Shown in pieces: positions 51,487 through 63,774 of a stretch of DNA of 64,000 nt. How positions within the stretch are numbered: the stretch's first letter is position 1; every line of letters begins with the position of its first letter. The notes under the pieces are model-generated. The model had not been told where the DNA came from. It searched no databases and was given only the letters and a program-made list of their open reading frames with translations. Source of the stretch: Stomoxys calcitrans. Its lineage: Eukaryota; Arthropoda; Insecta; Diptera; Muscidae. Location of the stretch: positions 124,843,453-124,907,452 of the forward strand of contig NC_081554.1 in the NCBI RefSeq assembly GCF_963082655.1, given 5' to 3'. Made by a program: the position numbers and the translations under genes.

Positions 51487-51744
51487 AAACTTATGCTATA
51501 AAGGAACCACACTGTATACAAGATTATAAAACACTCCAACATCCTGTATTAAAAATGGAAGCAAAATCTTACTTTTACCTTGAAGTCCCATTACATCCCG
51601 ATCGTCTTTCATACCAGTTTTATATGTTTTCAGATTCGTACTCTGCTTTTAAAAATTGTTCATTTAAGGCCCATATTATCTCAATAGCCTACATAATAGG
51701 GCTTTTCCACGTTTGGAAGTCCCTATATTCTTGGCTCCATAAAC

Positions 51745-52120
51745 AAGTAAAGAAAGTCAAAAGTTGGGTGGTGCCGACTATATAATACCCGGTCTCATTC
51801 GAACCGGTTTTTATCGACTTCAGCATAGGTGTTCATATTGGTAATAAAACAATCAGAAGCAAATTTCTGGAAAGTCCATTAAAAATCCTAATAACTTCAG
51901 CTCTATAAGTGCAAATCAAGTGATGCGTATACATGGGAGCGGCATCTTAATCCGAACAGATTTCCAGTAAAAACTTTTGCAAAAATTCCCACGAACATAT
52001 AACTTAGGAACTGTCCGATTCAATTTGTAAGCTCAATAATGTAAAAATTTGTAGACGGATATTGCTGTAATTAAAAAGTTTACTTCCCAATGGGTCTAAC
52101 TCTCCCTAAACGGACAATAT
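51745..52120 (-). repeat. GTCY-type element, subfamily 3, degraded
   Basis: AACAAGTAAAGAAAGTCAAA, GTTGGGTGGTGCCGACTATA and ATACATGGGAGCGGCATC; the far end has AATGGGTCTAACTCTCC. Confidence 0.55.
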
Positions 52121-52124
52121 TTGG

Positions 52125-53890
52125 ATATATCTACCATATACATATTTAGCCTGGTCCTGACGTATTGATTTTATCAAAGGTCTTACCAAATTAATAGATG
52201 AAATGGAATGAAATGACATGGAAAAGTAAGGTATCTAAGAGGCTCTGGAAGTCGGAAGAAAGTAGTTCGTGTTCTTGGTATAACTAATTTGTATGCATTA
52301 ATCAAACAACACCTGTTAATATGACTTAAATAATGCAGCCTTTGTGGGTTAGTCGATGATGGGTTTATGTCGATGATGCTTGTCGCAATAAAAATAGTCG
52401 TTAAAATTTTAACACTATGTGAGATCATTAGTATTCCGGTTGGTGATAATGGGTTGAGACAACGAATTTTTCTCTATGTGATCTAAGAGAATGATTGCAG
52501 GATGAGCATTGAGCTTCAAAAAATGTTTCTGTATCGGGGATTAGCTCGATACTTAGATGTTTTTTTTTTAATCGATAATTCGTACATTAAAAAAAGATAT
52601 CGGAAAGTTAAATGACACAAAGGCAAGTTGTTGAATAATTAAATTTACTTTTAATATACCACATAACGAAATGAACTTTTATATCTCATTTATATAGGAT
52701 TTTATAAATCAGAGGAAGGTACATTTTTTGAAGTTCATCGCATTTCGCACCTGGCAGCTAACATTTCAAATTATTGATTTATGAAAAAATATTTTCATAT
52801 CAAATCATTACCAACAACAAGCCAATGTCAAAAGGCGTAAATATCTTGTATTGAACGCATCACACAAGTCTAGTCTGTGGCATAAAAGGCAATGATGATT
52901 ACGATCAATAACATTTAATATTCAATTGAAATATGGTAAAGCACTTGAAATCATTGAATATAAGAATAATTTGTTGTTGATTATAAATAAAGCTCAATGC
53001 AGACATAAAACACTTTATTTATGGACTTTTGAAAAACAAAAGTGAAGAGTAATGAACTTTGCATGAGGTTTCCCTTCTGAGATATGTAGAGGTTGGGGGA
53101 TATATATTTTCATATTTTATGATATTTGTTACATTCCAATCGACAACACAAGCCAAACAATTTTCACAAACAGCATCGTTTAGCTTATAATTTCTTTGTG
53201 TTGGCGTTAGTAGGAAATTAATAGTAAACTAATTTGCATATCCATTTTGGAAATCAGTTGTTAAAAATAAAAGAAGAAAGGCTACTTCTTTGCTGTTGAT
53301 TAGCTTCATTCGTCACTTTCATTTTATATATGCAAATTTGGAATCAAACTAAAACCTGCTAATGACAATTCACATACATGTTAAGTTTTTGTCTTAATGT
53401 GGGGGTTCTGCATGCGTATATTTTTAATAGTTAACACAAAAGAAAGTTTAAAAATAAAATTATTCGCCAAATACTTTATTAAGGGATATAAGATATGATT
53501 TTTAAGAGGATTAGTGTAAATAAAAGGGAATATAAAATATGTTTTAAACCAGGCATTTTTATGCATTTGGAACCATTGAGTTAGGTTAGGCCCAGTTCGC
53601 AGTTAATGCTACTTTTTGTATTCACATGTAATTTAAACTGTTTGCCAGAATTGCCAATTTGCATACGATTCATTAATCTTTTTTGCTATCAAACCTGAAT
53701 ATTTAGGGATATTTTTAGTTAAGCGATACTTTGCTAAAGCGAATTCAATTGCAATTACCATTGAATGGCTATAACGTCTATAATCATTAAACTGCCTCTG
53801 GCAGTACCTTGGAAAGATCATAGAGCATACATACTTTTAAATAATATATTAAGAGTTAAAATGACTTATCGGTAGAAAGTCTTTACTATC
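52125..53890. other. No recognisable gene or element
   Basis: AT-rich, with frames up to about 80 codons that show no known domain. No words are shared with the repeat families above. It could be unique intergenic DNA. Confidence 0.4.
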
Positions 53891-53897
53891 ATCTAAA

Positions 53898-55007
53898 CAA
53901 GTAAAACGGCATTAAGTTCCTCCGGGCCGAACTTTGGATACCCACCACCTCGGGTATATATGTAAACCCCTTTTCGTCACAATCCGGTGAAAAGTGGATA
54001 ACTTATGCACTCAAATTCGGCACGAACATTGAGTGGTCTTATAAATATAAGTCACTGTTGAATTTTGTATTTCAAATTTCAACAAAATCGGGTAATAAAG
54101 AAAGTTTTTATGAGCTTCAGATTCTTAACCGGTATATCGGTCTATATGACAGCTTTATCTAAATACAGTCCGTATGGCTGCTATATCTAATTATAGTCCG
54201 ATCTGAACAATATTTGGGTCCTATGTTGGAAGGCGTTAAAACTACTCAGTATTTAAAATTTCAGGGAAATCGGTTAAAAAATTACGCTTTTATGGGCTTC
54301 AGATTCTTTATCTGGAAGTCGGTCTACATGGCAGCTTTATCTAAATATAGTCCGATCTGAACCATATTTAGGTCAAATGTCGGGAGGAAAAATAACGCAC
54401 TGTTTCAAATTTCAGCGAAATCGGTTAAAAAATAAAGCTTTTATGGGCTTCAGACCCTTAATCGCAAGATCGGTCTATATCGCAGCTATATTTAAATATA
54501 GTCCGATCTGAACCATATTTAGGACAGATGTTGAGAGGCCTAAAATAATCCACAGTTTCAAATTTTATCGAAATCGATTAAGAAATAAAGCATTTATGGG
54601 CTTCAGACCCTTTATCGACAGATCGTTATATATGACAGCTATATCTAATTATAGTCAAATTTCAGCGAAATCGGATAAAAAATAAAGCATTTATGGGCAT
54701 TAGACCCTTTATCGGCAGATCGGTCTATATAGCAGCTATATCCAAATATGGTCCAATTTGGCCCGTTCAAGAACTTAACTATTGTACATCAGAGAGACGT
54801 ATCTGTGCCAAATTTCAGCTCAATATCTCAATTTTTGACGGTTGTGATTATAACCTGACTGACGGACAGACACATGGCATTGTTAAATCATCTAAGAATT
54901 TTACGACGATCCGAAATATATATACATTGCAGGGTCGGAAATTGATATTTCGATGTGTTTCAAACGGAATGAATATACCCCCTATCCTACGGTGGTGGGT
55001 ATAAAAA
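53898..55007 (-). mobile_element. GTCY-type element, subfamily 2, complete
   Basis: It starts GGCATTAAGTTCCTCCGGGC and ACTTTGGATACCCACCACC, then about six ~140-bp units (GGGCTTCAGACCCTTTATCG, CGGTCTATATGGCAGCTTTA). It ends GACTGACGGACAGACACATG, ATATATACATTGCAGGGTCG and TACGGTGGTGGGTATAAAA. The hairpin end is partly mutated. Confidence 0.7.
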
Positions 55008-55027
55008 AATCTTATACACAGGCAAGT

Positions 55028-55224
55028 ATTTGCGCATTCCTATACCTGGAAACATATACACATATTTACCGGTATTCACTTAACTTAAAGCATTAAAGTA
55101 GGCTTATTTGACAGATTTCCTTTATAGAACTGTCAAATAAACTTACTACTATATAAAACTGATTTAAGTTTTGTGAATACCGGTAAATATGTGTATATGT
55201 TTCCAGGTATGGAAATGCGCAAAT
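55028..55224. mobile_element. 197-bp foldback MITE
   Basis: The arms ATTTGCGCATTCCTATACC and GGTATGGAAATGCGCAAAT are inverted, and pairing continues (CACATATTTACCGGTATTCAC) almost to the centre (TTATTTGACAG..CTGTCAAATAA). No coding. It sits exactly between two GTCY elements. Confidence 0.85.
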
Positions 55225-55254
55225 CATTCAAAATGTATAACTAGGGGCACCCCC

Positions 55255-56175
55255 TGGGGTGCACAACTTAACTTTGTATACCCTATACCACCACCGTGAT
55301 ACAGGGTATTATAACTTTGTGTATTTATGTCCAACGCTGGGGAAAAAAAAGAGCTAGACCCATCGATAAGCATACCGATCGGCTTAGAATCGCTTCCTGG
55401 TTCCATTAAGCTATGCCCGTCTGTCTGTCTGTCCGTGTATTATTGGGAGCAAGGTTCAGTTCGCATTTAATGTCCTATTGCCACAAAATTGTTCACATGT
55501 CACTTCTTTGGCCCGAGGACGAAAGCTATGGCCTTTTAAGGCTGTAAAAGCCACAAGTTTGAAACGATATTTACAAAATTTGGCACAATGTCCCTATACA
55601 CGTGCAAAATATCATGACAATCGGATCAGATTTAGATATAGCTCCCATGTAGATCTTTTATCCGATATGGCCTTTTAAGACTTTAGTAGCCACAATATAT
55701 CGTCACAAAAATGTGCATGAGATGTTTTATTTGACGTCCCAATACATGCACAAAATTTCATAAAAATCGGTTCCGATTTGGACGTAGCTCCCATATATAT
55801 CGTTCGTTTGATATGGCATTTTAAGGCTATTGTTGCCGCAAGTTTGGTCCGATCTCTACAAAATTGTTCATGAGATGTTTAAATTTACTTCCCAACACGT
55901 TTGCAACATTTCATCAAACTCTGTTCCAAATTGGATATAGCTCCCATATATATCTTTTATCTGATATGGCCTTTTAAGGATGTAGAAAGCCACAATTTGT
56001 GTTCCAACGTAAGAAAATCTTACGAGGTTCAATTCGATACTTCAGTAGGTACGAAAAATTAAAATTTGACTAGATTTGGAGATGAGTTCGATATATTAAA
56101 AGTAGTACGTAGACTCGGTGGTGTAGCGTATTTTATAGTTGGCTCCGCCCGACTTTTGCCTTTCCTTACTGATTT
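55255..56175 (+). mobile_element. GTCY-type element, subfamily 3, complete
   Basis: It opens TATACCCTATACCACCACCG and TACAGGGTATTATAACTTTG, has GCCCGTCTGTCTGTCTGTCC at 55415-55435, then units with ATATGGCCTTTTAAGGCTG and ATAGCTCCCATATATATC. It ends GGTGGTGTAGCGTATTTTAT and CCGCCCGACTTTTGCCTTTC. It is opposite in direction to the copy at 56397. Confidence 0.7.
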
Positions 56176-56396
56176 TTACGCCAGCGTTGACTTTCAATTC
56201 AGACGTGTTCTCATTGTTTTGGCTTCAGTCGTTGTTGAGACAGCAACGAATGAACACACGCAAGTGCGTTGGCATCATTTTTCTTTTTCCAAAATAAAAA
56301 AAGGAAAAGTTATTAAATTTTCTTATTGTATTTAATTATAAAAATGTATTCGTTCTGTCAAATAATTAAATTTTTAGTCATAGGAAGAATAAAAAA

Positions 56397-57030
56397 AAAA
56401 CACAAAGGAAGGGCAAAAGTCGGGCGTTGCCGACTCCATAATACCCTACACTTACCGTATAAGTACAAAGTATGAACAATATCTAGTTCTGCACCAATTT
56501 TGACGTACCTCGGCGGATGTTTTCAGATGGGTTATAAAACAATTCGTATCAAATTTCGAGCAAATATGTTCAAACTGTAATAACAACGGTTGACAAAGGC
56601 CAACATTATTGCAAATTACCAAAAAAATCTGACGAACATAAATGTGGGAGCTATATCTAATTCTGAACCGATTTCGATCAAACTCTACAGATATTGTGGT
56701 AGTCGTTGATGTATTCGTCAATAAATGTGCTTGCAGTGGCTCTAGGAATGAAAATCGGGCGATATTCATATATGGCAGCCATATCTAAATCTGAACCGAT
56801 TTCTATGAAATTCTTCAGTAATATCGAGAGTCAAGACAAAATCCTACCTGCCAAATTTCGCGAGAATCAGTTAACAAATGACCACATTGTTGCAACATTA
56901 GCCCAAATCGGACGAAAATATATCTGGGAGTGGTATCCAAGTCTGAACCGATTTTTTCCAATTTCAAAAGGCTTCGTTTCTAGGCCGAAAAACATGGATG
57001 TACCAAAATTTTAAGACAATCGGTCGACGT
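56397..57030 (-). mobile_element. GTCY-type element, subfamily 3, 5' (GTCY) part missing
   Basis: AGGAAGGGCAAAAGTCGGGC, ATAATACCCTACACTTACCG, ATATATGGCAGCCATATCTA and GGCCGAAAAACATGGATGTA are present. It stops before the GTCY tract and runs into subfamily 1 text at about 57030. Confidence 0.65.
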
Positions 57031-57640
57031 TGGTCCAAATTAATCTATATCCTGATATAGATTAAAATTCTTGAGCATCCAGAGTACGAAATTATTATCT
57101 GCTTTGTCTGAAATTTTGCATATTGACTTCTGTTACGAATCTCAACAACTTCCACAAGAATGGCCCAAATCGGTCCATAACGTAATAAAGCTGTTGAGCC
57201 TCCAGAGGGATTATTATCCGAGTTGGCTGAGATTTTGCATGACTCCCAAAACCCTTCCAAGTATGGTCCAAATTTGTCCATGAACATTTCATTCGAATCA
57301 GGGGCAAACTTCTCACATATCAATGAGTGCTGTTCGATTCAAGTTTAAGACCAATGATAATTGGCCTCCGTTTTATAGCCGAGTTCGAAAGGCATGCTGC
57401 AGAGCGACACCTCTTTGGGAGAAGTTTTTACATGGCAAAATACCTCACAAATGTCGCCAGCATAACGAGGGGATAACCACCGCTGGAAAATTTTTCCTGA
57501 GGTTCTTGCCAGGATTCGAACCCAGGCGTTCAGCGTCAAAGGTGGACATGCAAACCTCTTCTCCACGGTGGCCTCCTGATATAGCTCCCATATAAACGAA
57601 TCTCTTGATTTGAGTGTTTACTTCAACGTACGACTTTATC
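57031..57640 (+). repeat. GTCY subfamily 1 interior, split by a SINE
   Basis: ATCCTGATATAGATTAAAATTCTTGAGCAT style units (AATTCTTGAGCATCCAGAG, TTTGTCTGAAATTTTGCAT) continue after the SINE with TGATATAGCTCCCATATAAA and CGAATCTCTTGATTTGAGTG. Confidence 0.65.
57272..57576 (-). mobile_element. tRNA-derived SINE, near full length
   Basis: It begins on the minus strand GGAGGCCACCGTGGAGAAGA (A box altered) and has a perfect B box GGTTCGAATCC. The body includes GGCATGCTGCAGAGCG in plus coordinates. It lies inside the GTCY repeat at 57031-57640, so it is the younger of the two. Confidence 0.8.
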
Positions 57641-57644
57641 CCTT

Positions 57645-58555
57645 ACTTATGTTTCCCGTTTTACTAATTTCCGGCATTTTTGTTAAGTTTTGAATTTTAT
57701 GTATTTTTGGGACTATAGTAGAATTTCCCGGCGAACATTTTTGTAGTTTATTTCGATAAGATAAAATCCCGAAAACCCCTTTTTTCAGCATAGTCCAAAA
57801 TATATAAATGGTGCAAGTTTGTGCAGCAGAAGTTAAGCTTTTTTTGATTCAGGACACTTAACTGAAAAACATGGAAAATTAATTAAGTTGGACAAAGTCA
57901 GAATTTTTGAGATCAACTCTGCTGAAATTTTAACAGTTATTGTTTATTTTTGACACTTATTTCGAAAAGTAACGACCTAACCGCATGTTCATATCGGTCA
58001 AACCATTCGGTGACAAATGTACTGTCAATTATGTCCTCTTTTGAGATCTTATTCTATTTTGGCACCCCAACAGAAAATCCATTTTGTTACATAAACAAAA
58101 ATATTTATTTTTGGGAATAAATTTGTAGCATTAATTAAAAAAACTTCGTACAAAACCACCGATAAATAGAAATTGAAGGGATACCTTAAATACAAATATT
58201 ATTTTGAAATTCTTCTTATTTGAAATTTTGTTTTTTATAAGATTAGTTAAAGATTTAACAATAATTTTAATTTTTGATGTTTGTTCACTGTGCGACGATA
58301 GATTAAAACCAAAAATGTCGGCAGTATTATTGAAAAAATATCAACTGTTTCCAATGTCACCGACAAGATTTAAACCCAGGCGAAGCGATAACCTCTGGGT
58401 CACGGCAGCCTCATTTCAAAATTCCGGAGATTTTAAAACTCCAGATAACCCGAAGACTCCGTGGAGAAAATCTTTTGGGTTCGAAGAGGCGGTTAACCCA
58501 GCATTGTGCTCGTAGCACAAGCTGCTGAATACACGCTCCGCACTTTAGTTACCCC
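57645..58555. other. No recognisable gene or element
   Basis: The frame 58204-58515 (+) has no known domain. Its part near 58370 (AGATTTAAACCCAGGCGAAG, GATAACCTCTGGGTCACGGC) faintly resembles the tRNA-like SINE head but is too degraded to call. Confidence 0.35.
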
Positions 58556-58559
58556 ATCA

Positions 58560-58800
58560 CCATGGATATAAACTTTATAAAATTTTGTTAACAGTTTTGA
58601 ACCCAAGAAGATTTTGATAAAAATGCGCCTTCTATGGACTTTATCCAAATATGATACGATCACAGCCTCGACACGGACATGGAGAAGTTTAATAAAGTTC
58701 GCTGTTCCAAATTTCAGCGAATCGGGTAAACAATTCATCTTTATCTTAAATCTAGAACTTGATCTATATGCCATCTATATTCAAATATGATCCAATTTGA
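58560..58800 (-). repeat. GTCY subfamily 2 interior fragment
   Basis: CCAAATTTCAGCGAATCGGG, TGATCTATATGCCATCTATA and CAAATATGATCCAATTTGAC match the units of 53898-55007. Confidence 0.5.
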
Positions 58801-58804
58801 CCAT

Positions 58805-59610
58805 ACTCGTACCAGTGCACTATGGTCTCAACCTCCTGTTTTTCTGGCCAAAACTATTTCAGCATTTTATTTTTAGTTGTGAAGCCTTCATAACTTTGAA
58901 ACTTGAAAACTTAACGTTTTAGAATCTTCAAACGTTTTGTAGTAGACGATATAAGCTTTAAAAAATGCTTGAATGGCCACCTTGTTAATAACAAAAGGGT
59001 ATGATATTCTGGGTTATAATTGACCTTTGGTGATTTCTGCAATACTTAAATGCACCGATTTAATTGAATATTTTTCTAAACGAAAAAGCTTTTTCAATCG
59101 CAAGAGTGTATGAACTGTTATAAAATTTTAATAATATGTGGTTTTTGTCTTTTTCAGTGCTAATTTTACTACGCTTTGTTAATTAAAAAAGTAAAATTAT
59201 AACGACGAAAAGTGGAAGAGAATTTCCCTAATGTTTTAAAGAAATAAAAAAATTTGGACTTATTAGTTTGTTTATATAGCGTAATTTTTTGGATAGAATT
59301 TAATCTTTTCCATAAAACGGGTTATATTTAGTAGTCAAACAATATCTTAAGGGAATTCATATTAAAAATCGGAGGAATTCAATTTGAAACTATGAACCAT
59401 ATTGAAACAAAGTGATTGTTTCCAAAATGAAAGGCAAAATCCAAAATTTCATCAAAGACGGCCGAAAAATAAACATTTTATGAAACAAAAAGTAAAATTA
59501 AGGCAGTTTTAAGGTGTTAAAAATTTTGACAATGCATCGGAATATCTACCTGATATCCTCATGCATTATAATGTGCAAATGTACGATGACAGCTTTTCTC
59601 CAGCACTAAA
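58805..59610. other. No recognisable gene or element
   Basis: AT-rich DNA with no frame above 60 codons. Nothing shared with other parts of the window. Confidence 0.4.
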
Positions 59611-59884
59611 CCAAATTGTGTACAATCATGTATGAATAATATTAAAAGCGATCTAAATGAAATCCAGAACTGGGCGAACAAAAATAGGATATGTCTTAAT
59701 CCAGTAAAGATTAACTATCAGCTCCAGTTAGAGCTTGGTGTAATATTCAACTCGAAACTGACTTGGACCATTCATAATAACAAAGCTGTTGGTAAAGTTC
59801 AAGGAATGCTGCGATGTGTATTGTCTGTGCGGACTTCTACACCATTTCAAGTTCATAGGCTTTTAGCAAAATCTTACCTCTTAC

Positions 59885-59945
59885 CTATAGTAGCATGGGG
59901 CAGATTAATATCTGCACCCTCTTTTCAACCTAACCTAACCTAACT
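59885..59945 (+). repeat. LOA-like 3' tail
   Basis: GTAGCATGGGGCAGATTAAT, ATCTGCACCCTCTTTTCAAC and CTAACCTAACCTAA are almost identical to 31515-31572. No other LOA sequence is next to it, so this is an extreme 5' truncation or a template switch. Confidence 0.65.
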
Positions 59946-59949
59946 CATA

Positions 59950-60115
59950 CTTACTTTAATTGGCTATGACAGAATATTTCTTCCACTCGCCGAACGTAGA
60001 ATAGCGTTCCAAGCGCCTCGATCTTCTGCGCTCATTCTAAAATCTCTGAAACCAAGTTTCGAGGTGTCTGCCACCACTTGATTTTTCCGTCGGGCTTTTG
60101 GTCTTCCCGGTAAGC
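59950..60115 (-). repeat. RTE-like 3' end
   Basis: The reverse complement has GAAGATCGAGGCGCTTGGAA, ATTCTACGTTCGGCGAGTGG and AATATTCTGTCATAGCCAAT, matching 8215-8290. Before it is the C-terminal coding part (GRPKARRKNQVVADTSKLGF). Confidence 0.65.
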
Positions 60116-60444
60116 TACAATAACATAGCTCGCTACATATTTAATAAGAAAAAGGGAGACCGAATTTCTTAATTCGCCAACAAAATATACGACATTAGTT
60201 TCGAAAACCTCCTAAAAGCGAAATGCCTTATTCTACTGCATAAAATTATTTATCTTCAGCAGCCAAAATATCTTTATGATCATCTCCATTTTGCTCTTAA
60301 TGGCAGAGGGCTAAAAATTACTCTACCACGCTTCCGAACCTCTAACTCTGAGAAACAATTTTTAATAAACAGTATTCGTCTTTGGAACAATTTGCCATCC
60401 AAACCATAAGTTATGCTACACTCTTCAAAAAAAAAAACAATTTT

Positions 60445-61065
60445 CAAATACTATATTTAAAATATAATTCCAAAAAATATATATGAATTACTTTTAATAT
60501 TCAAAATTACAATAATAGTATTTTTTATTTTTTTTTTTTAACATATATTCAATGTAAATTCATTCATTAAACTGGCATCGTCAGCACAATATTTTAATCT
60601 TGTGACGACAGGTATCAATAAACAAATTTGGCAGCTAGTTTTGGTATAAAGTGGAAGTGGCTGAGCCAAAAGCCGATTATAAAATCTCTTTGTTATTTCT
60701 TTTAATTTTTCTAAACAAAAATTAAAAATATGTGTTTAAAAACTGCTCATTTCTCTCAATCGTTGTCATGGTGGCAACTTAATGTAAGTAAGTACCTTTA
60801 AATTGGGTCATCACTTTGTCATATAGATAGTTTTAAAGTATGCCATTTCTCAAAGGAAAGGAGAACAAATGATTCGGCATATAAAAGGTAAAACATTTTT
60901 GATAACCCATTAAAATTCGTTCTACCCCTAACTGATAATTTGTTATCATTTTTAATAAAAACTGTTGTCTCTCTCCTTTTGAAAGTGTTTTCTATTGGAA
61001 TAAACCAAATATATGCCAAAATTCCATTTTTTACTTTTGGCCACAAAAATGGGTAATTGAAACCA
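60445..61065. other. No recognisable gene or element
   Basis: AT-rich, with poly-A/T runs. The 84-codon frame at 60819-61073 (-) has no known domain. Confidence 0.35.
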
Positions 61066-61069
61066 TAGT

Positions 61070-61235
61070 CCAATGGGCCAAATGCATCTCACTGTACCAA
61101 AATCGGACAAAAAAGTCCTATTTGGCCCTTTACTAGAACTTAACCTTCATATGAACTAAGTACGAATGTATGCAAAATTTCAGTTCAATATCCCAATTTT
61201 TTTAAGGTTCTAGGGTGATAACAACTGGTAACAAA
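61070..61235 (-). repeat. GTCY subfamily 2 fragment
   Basis: AACTTAACCTTCATATGAAC, ATGCAAAATTTCAGTTCAAT and ATCCCAATTTTTTTAAGG match 21840-21910. Confidence 0.5.
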
Positions 61236-61499
61236 TGGTCTAAACGGCGAAAAAATTAGGAAATAAGACCACAACTTTTTATCTGTTGATCCCCATATCA
61301 GTATCTTCCTGTATAAATACGCAACCCTTTCATTCATAAAATAATGGTGTACTATATTTCAGAGCAAGGAATGCAGCATTTCATGCAATATTTCGTAGAC
61401 TTATCACTCCTTCGGCTAACGCAAGTGAAGCTTAGTTGGAATGTATAAGGATAGAAGTCAATTCTTAACTTGCAAAGAGAGTGACACGCAAAATACTAG

Positions 61500-61850
61500 G
61501 ATGAAAGGCATTAAATCAATAGCCGAAGGTTGAAAAGAGTGTGTGGATATTAACCCGCCCCATGACACTGTGCACATGCACCTAAGCCGACACGGAATAG
61601 CTGTGAGCACCACACTGGCTAGAACATCGATCTGTGTAGTGTTGATTGCTGTCACGAGAAGCTTAGCTGCGACAGGTTTCGGATAGCAACGGCAGTCGCG
61701 GGTAATCAGCGGTATCGAGCGGAGAGTCTCAGTGAGAGGTTGGGCGTCACGAGGCGGCCGCGGCGCCCAAATGCTCATCTACAGAGGCTTGCTTGAGGAC
61801 GAGTAGCCACATAAAAATTTGGCTACAACAACAACAACCTAAGCCAGTAA
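61500..61850 (+). mobile_element. (CAA)n-tailed retroposon fragment
   Basis: ATAGCTGTGAGCACCACACT, GATCTGTGTAGTGTTGATTG, GGTATCGAGCGGAGAGTCTC and the end TTGGCTACAACAACAACAAC. Homologous to 39395-39790 on the other strand. Confidence 0.6.
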
Positions 61851-62165
61851 TCAGCCTAATGGTCGCTCCTAATACTAAAAAGTAGCCTCTAATAAGAATA
61901 TCTAAGTCAGGAATTCCGCGCTAGTTACAAAATCCCAATCTGTTTTCCATATCACCCCCCTAAGTTAATGTCTGGTATTGTGTCCCCACATAAGCGCCGG
62001 TGGCTGTTAGCCGCGCAAGCCGGGCAATGACACAGAAAACGCTCCAACGTCTCATCATCTTCCCCACATACCATCACTTGCACATCTATTACGTATAAGT
62101 GTGCCTGTTGTCCTATGTGTCCCGTCATTGTACCCGAAGCTATACTGACCTCATTTTTAAATTCA
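61840..62165 (-). repeat. LOA-like 3' end (copy E)
   Basis: The reverse complement gives ATGACGGGACACATAGGACA, TGGGGAAGATGATGAGACGT (residues GEDDETLERFLCHCPA) and GCGCGGAATTCCTGACTTAG, then GGCTTAGGTTG. It starts where the (CAA)n retroposon ends, tail to tail. Confidence 0.65.
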
Positions 62166-62169
62166 ATAA

Positions 62170-63570
62170 TTATTACATGTTTACTGCTGGTACTAAAGGT
62201 TGCTTGGAACCCAATATATTGTATATACTAATTAACACCACTACCTTCTAAGCGATTCTTCTTTTTTGCAGAAGCGATTTCTAGATTAGGTTTGAAGGAG
62301 ATTTTCTAATAAAATCAGAAACATAAATCATATTACTAGTCCTGACTACTAGTGAATGCACAGTACAAAAAGTTAAAGTTATGTGCATCCCCAAATTTGA
62401 TTTTAAATTTCCATATCACAACCGAAGAGCCTGAATTTTAATTAAATTTTTTCTGTACTTTTAACAACAACAAAAAAATATTTTTAGCAGCGGTATTCAT
62501 GCATTACTTCTGGACAAGATTAACAAGTGTTAAAGGTTCGTCAACTGATCACGTTCTACATTCAGATCACATTTCGAATTTGGAAATTCCCTTAAAAGGC
62601 AAATGACTAAAGTTACTATGGAGTAACAAAAAGGGTGTATTTGTAACAATATTAATAATTTCTCAAAATTCATGCAGTTTTCTATTTATACAATGAACTC
62701 GTTTTACGGCGATTTACAGATTCCAGTAGCTTAAAAATCTTGTACACATTTTTTTTAAATAAATTTATGTAAATAACTATAGCATCTTTTGTCTAAAAAA
62801 CTTGTTTATTATGTAATTTTATAACGCTGCTTATGGGGATTTCCACATGAAGTCACAATAACATTGGCTAACATTCCGGCGACTTTGCATCTATGTTTCA
62901 ACCACAAAACATGTTATTAACCTACTGAGCTGCAATAAGGCCCAATGCAATGCCGAATGCATTGATGATTGTAAACATAGCGTTGCTGCTTGAGGCAGAT
63001 GAGGAGCATGTTTTAACATTTTTTTAAAATGGGTACCAAATAACAACCTCATGTGTATTTGGTATTGCAATCAAACTTTGAATTCATACATGAGAAGTTA
63101 ACGACAACACAATAACATGAGTTTTTATATAGAAAAACAAAGGGAATTGCATAATCGTTATAATTATAAGCACGAACGCTTAGTTCTTTGTAATTAAGTA
63201 AATAGATGGAAAGACGTTGTTAAATTTAATGCAACAATAATTCATATGAAAAATAACTACGAAGTTCTAGAATATTTCATAAGTCATTTTGTCGATACAA
63301 ACCCGGTAATATGGAATAGATTCTGGGTTGCAAAGGGATCAAGTTATGATCGCAGGCTCAAAGAGCGCTTATCATCTATGCCTATTGGTTCTAGTTTAAA
63401 TTGCTGCGATATGCCGCGAGACATGACTTTTCCTTGAGTATCCGGTATTCATGTTAACCGCATTTGGTTTTGACTTCATTTTATATTTAAAACATACGTA
63501 TTCTATTTATATACACCTCCGAAAGAGGTGTCAACCGCAGACATTTTGAATGGTGACACAACAACACCGC
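62170..63570. other. No recognisable gene or element
   Basis: AT-rich, with a 63-codon frame (63246-63437, +) that shows no known domain. Nothing repeated elsewhere in the window. Confidence 0.4.
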
Positions 63571-63574
63571 TACA

Positions 63575-63695
63575 CGCTTGCAGTGGCTGTAGAAGTGAAA
63601 ATCGCGCGATATACATAAATGGCAGCTATATCTACAACCAAATGCACTATGTTATAATACCCTGAACCGCAGAGTGTTGTAGGGTATAAATACAA
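63575..63695 (-). repeat. GTCY subfamily 3, internally deleted
   Basis: GCAGTGGCTGTAGAAGTGAA, CATAAATGGCAGCTATATCT, then directly AACCAAATGCACTATGTTAT and ATACCCTGAACCGCAGAGTG: the two ends with the middle gone. Confidence 0.6.
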
Positions 63696-63774
63696 CGTGG
63701 AAAAATGCAAAATTCGTATTATTTTATAAATGAATCAAGGAAATTCAATTTCAAGCATAAACAATTAAGAAAAA

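Larger units (their letters stand above)
59620..60440 (+). mobile_element. CR1-like RT C-terminus, interrupted by other retrotransposon ends
   Basis: The first part (59632-59885) reads DLNEIQNWANKNRICLNP, LGVIFNSKLTWTIHNNKAVG, KVQGMLRCV and HRLLAKSYLLPIV. The last part (60125-60410) reads FENLLKAKCLILLHKIIYLQ, PKYLYDHLHFALNGRGLKI and QFLINSIRLWNNLPSKP, the typical thumb and C-terminus of CR1/Jockey-type elements. Between them lie an LOA tail (59885-59945) and an RTE-like end (59950-60115, minus). The clade is my best guess. Confidence 0.6.
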
